A DNA stretch of 64,000 bases from contig JADJLL010000001.1 of the NCBI GenBank assembly GCA_016710095.1, positions 124,001 to 188,000 on the forward strand, given 5' to 3'. The first letter of the stretch is position 1; the number at the start of each line of letters is the position of its first letter. The stretch comes from Candidatus Eiseniibacteriota bacterium. GTDB lineage: Bacteria > Eisenbacteria > RBG-16-71-46. Below, in pieces: positions 62,145 to 64,000 of the stretch. The translations under genes were made by a program, and so were the position numbers. The notes under the pieces were generated by a model. That model had not been told where the DNA came from. It was given only the letters and a program-made list of their open reading frames with translations, and ran no database searches.

Positions 62145-63578
62145 ATGAGACGACTCCGAGACCTCTCGATGGCCGCGGGCCTGCTGGCGGTCACTCTCGC
62201 ACTCGCTGCAGGTGGAGCGCTCGCCCAGGGCACGATGACGTTCCGGCCGATCCCGGCGGACAGCGTCGCCCGGCTCGAATCGGACGTCGCGCGCGACGTA
62301 TCGAAAGGCGGACGAATCGGCCGCGACGCGTTACCGTGATGCGGGCCGTGACGCGACCGCGCGGCGGCCGGCGCCGATTCGCCGGTCTCGATCCACGTCG
62401 GGGACGACAGCATCGTCGTCGAAGCCCCCGGCAGCATTCCCGAAACGCCCGAAGCGCCCGAGCCGCCGGAGGCCCGCGAGAGCACGGGCGAGATCATCCG
62501 CTTCGGCAGCCCCATCACCGTGCATGCCGGCCAGGCCGTCGACGGCGACGTCGTCAGCATCGGCGGTTCCGTGCGCGTCGAAGGACTCGTGAAGGGCAGC
62601 GTCACCGCGGTCGGTGGCGACGTCACGCTCGTGCCCGGCGCCCGTGTGGACGGCGACGTGGTGTGCATGGGCGGCACGCTCCGCCAGGAGCCCGGCTCGT
62701 CCATCTCGGGCCAGCTCGTCACCGCGCCCCGCGTGCCCGGCGCCCGGCTCTTCCTGCCGGTGCTCGCCGCCGTCGGCGTGGGCTTCAAGATCATCATGCA
62801 TCTCCTGTGGATGCTGTTCGTCGCCGGCATCGCGTTCCTGGTCGTGAAGCTCGCGCCGGGCCGCACCCAGGCCGCCGTGGACGACATCCGTTCCGATCCC
62901 GGCACGTCGTTCCTGTGGGGCCTGCTGCTCTGGGGGCTCGCGATTCCCGCGATGCTCGTGGTCTCGATCGCCGCGGCGCTGCTGTGCATCACGATCATCG
63001 GTATCCCGCTCGCCCTCGCCGCGATCCTCGGCCTCGGGCTGTTCTTCGCGATCGCGGTCATCTGGGGAACCATCTCGGGCTTCGCGCTGCTCGGCGGCCA
63101 GGTCTTCACGCGCTTCAAGGGCGGCGAGCCCACGCTGCTGCGCGCCGCGATCTGGGGCGTCGTCTGCGTCGTCGGCCTGCGCATCCTGTCCGACGTGCTG
63201 CACATCCTGCCGTTGTTCGGCTTCCTCGGTGGGCTCGTGAGCTTCATCCGCTACGTGCTCTGGGCGATCCTCATGACGCTCGGCGCCGGCGCGCTCGTTC
63301 GGGCCGAGTACCAGCGCCGCACGGTGCAGAGCTGGTGGCAGCAGTCGCAGTTCAACCGTCGCCGTGCGACGGGCGTGGACGACTATCCGCCTCCGCCTCC
63401 GGGCGCGGCGCCGACTTCGGCCTCCGTTCCGCCGCCGCCGCCTCCGGCGCCTCCGGCCGCATCGCCGCCGTCCGCGTTCGCTCCTCCGGCGTCGTCCGGC
63501 AGCGCGGGTTCGGAAGCGTGGCCGCCCATGCCTCCGCCTCCTCCGCCACCGCCTCCGCCGTCGGATCCGATCGGCTGA
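62145..63578 (+). CDS. Bactofilin-like membrane protein with Pro-rich tail (two apparent frameshifts)
   Basis: About 477 aa after correction. ATG 62145 (GGAGGA 8 nt upstream) opens a signal peptide (LLAVTLALAAGGALAQ). The frame stops at 62337-62339. Reading one frame over between about 62304 (AAA run) and 62367 bridges to the same frame, where VSIHVGDDSIVVEAPGS continues. A short bactofilin/polymer-type solenoid follows (GDVVSIGGSVRVEGLVKGSV, GDVTLVPGARVDGDVVCMGG), then four or more membrane helices (about residues 200-385) and a tail of Pro runs (PPPPPGAAP, PPPPPPAPPAA). Function unknown; co-expressed with the DUF4097 protein. A terminator follows. Confidence 0.75.
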
Positions 63579-63592
63579 TCTCGAACACACCT

Positions 63593-63622
63593 CGCGGCCC
63601 GGAACCCACGTTCCGGGCCGCG
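63593..63622 (+). terminator. Terminator after bactofilin-like gene
   Basis: A 13-bp perfect stem CGCGGCCCGGAAC (63593-63605) with GTTCCGGGCCGCG (63610-63622), loop CCAC, then ATGCGTTT. Confidence 0.8.
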
Positions 63623-63720
63623 ATGCGTTTGCGCGAAGCGCCGCCCCTGCGGCAACGTGCGCCCCGTCCCGCGCGTGGTGCGCATGCGGCGCGCCCGGCG
63701 CGGAATCGAACGAGGGCTCC

Positions 63721-64000
63721 GTGTTCCAAGCGTTGTTCGATGCGGCCGGACAATCCCTGCTGGTGCTCAGCCTGCTTCTGTTCGTCGACGGTGCGACGAC
63801 GGGCGCGGGCACGACGCCGCTGCTGCTCCTCTGCGCGCGCCATCACGAGCCGTGGAAGGTCGCGGTCGCGGGCGGCGCGGCGAGCGCCGCGGGCAGCGCG
63901 GTCCAGCTGCTCGTCTTCCGCTGGATGCTCGGCCAGAAGCGCCCCTGGATGACGCGCTTCCTGCCGTCGCGCGAGAAGATCGAGGCGACGCTCGCGCAGT
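63721..64000 (+). CDS. Membrane protein, DedA/YqaA-like (C-terminus off window)
   Basis: The first 93 codons from GTG 63721 (GAGGG 4 nt upstream). Hydrophobic segments SLLVLSLLLFVDGATTGAGT and VAVAGGAASAAGSAVQLLVF flank a short loop (HHEPWKVA), as in the N-terminal part of SNARE-associated/DedA-type proteins. This is a tentative assignment because only a third or so of the protein is present. Confidence 0.55.
   Translation, partial: MFQALFDAAGQSLLVLSLLLFVDGATTGAGTTPLLLLCARHHEPWKVAVAGGAASAAGSAVQLLVFRWMLGQKRPWMTRFLPSREKIEATLAQ

Noticed and set aside
1..64000. Prophage, insertion sequence or genomic island
   Set aside because: No transposase, integrase, terminal repeats or composition shift was found; gene content is chromosomal housekeeping and envelope functions.
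1..64000. tRNA or rRNA genes
   Set aside because: No cloverleaf-like or rRNA-like segment was recognised in any intergenic gap; gaps are short and explained by promoters and terminators.

Overview
The window comes from a high-GC, diderm (Gram-negative-type) bacterium. A TonB-dependent receptor, an LptD-type LPS assembly protein and many Sec signal peptides imply an outer membrane. Three large secreted proteins end in the same FlgD-like/type IX-like C-terminal sorting domain, and a response regulator with a PglZ phosphodiesterase domain (PorX-like) sits directly upstream of tsaE. This combination points to the wider FCB group, with 'Candidatus Eisenbacteria' or a close relative as my best guess. 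That is inference, because there is no rRNA in the window. No tRNA, rRNA, CRISPR array, transposase or integrase was seen.

Layout. 1-4.5 kb (minus): iron import (feoA-feoB and a TonB receptor that runs off the left edge). 4.6-7.7 kb (minus): a secreted glycosidase-like protein with a sorting domain. 7.9-14.7 kb (plus): a tightly overlapping translation/RNA operon, tgt-yajC-def-fmt-(Gly/Arg-rich repeat protein)-rsmB-PASTA protein. 14.8-19 kb: rpe, a divergent rpe paralogue, an ECF-type sigma factor and a membrane Ser/Thr kinase. 19-24.4 kb: ffh, rpsP, a secreted beta-helix protein and a TPR lipoprotein. 24.4-33.3 kb: an AmpG-like transporter, a Cys-rich secreted peptide, serS, a sensor kinase, a secreted TPR-CHAT protein and a DUF4097 protein. 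33.4-46 kb: a chemoreceptor, then porX-like, tsaE, tsaB-rimI fusion, accD, folC, lptD and a zinc-ribbon protein. 46-53.5 kb: copper ATPase with a cupredoxin lipoprotein, and a giant M43 metalloprotease. 53.5-60.4 kb: a TPR-zincin protein, two tandem multihaem cytochromes fused to a 5'-nucleotidase-like domain, and a reverse-transsulfuration pair. 60.4-64 kb: a small lipoprotein with its own promoter and terminator, a second DUF4097 protein, a bactofilin-like membrane protein and a truncated membrane protein.

Main points of interest. (1) The first multihaem cytochrome (54672-56114) has a single in-frame TGA exactly where its tandem paralogue has a cysteine. A 7-bp hairpin with a GGC loop follows at bacterial-SECIS distance, making it a candidate selenoprotein with a C-G-Sec-H motif. 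(2) A low-complexity protein built from alternating 12-residue FSRG/YNRG units lies between fmt and rsmB, possibly as an N-terminal tail of RsmB. (3) A PorX-like regulator co-occurs with three sorting-domain proteins.

Caution. Several conserved genes (TonB receptor, def, fmt, CHAT protein, second cytochrome, bactofilin-like protein) carry one- or two-base frame changes inside otherwise well-conserved protein. The pattern looks like uncorrected indels in the assembly more than genuine gene decay, and it should temper single-base arguments elsewhere in the window.
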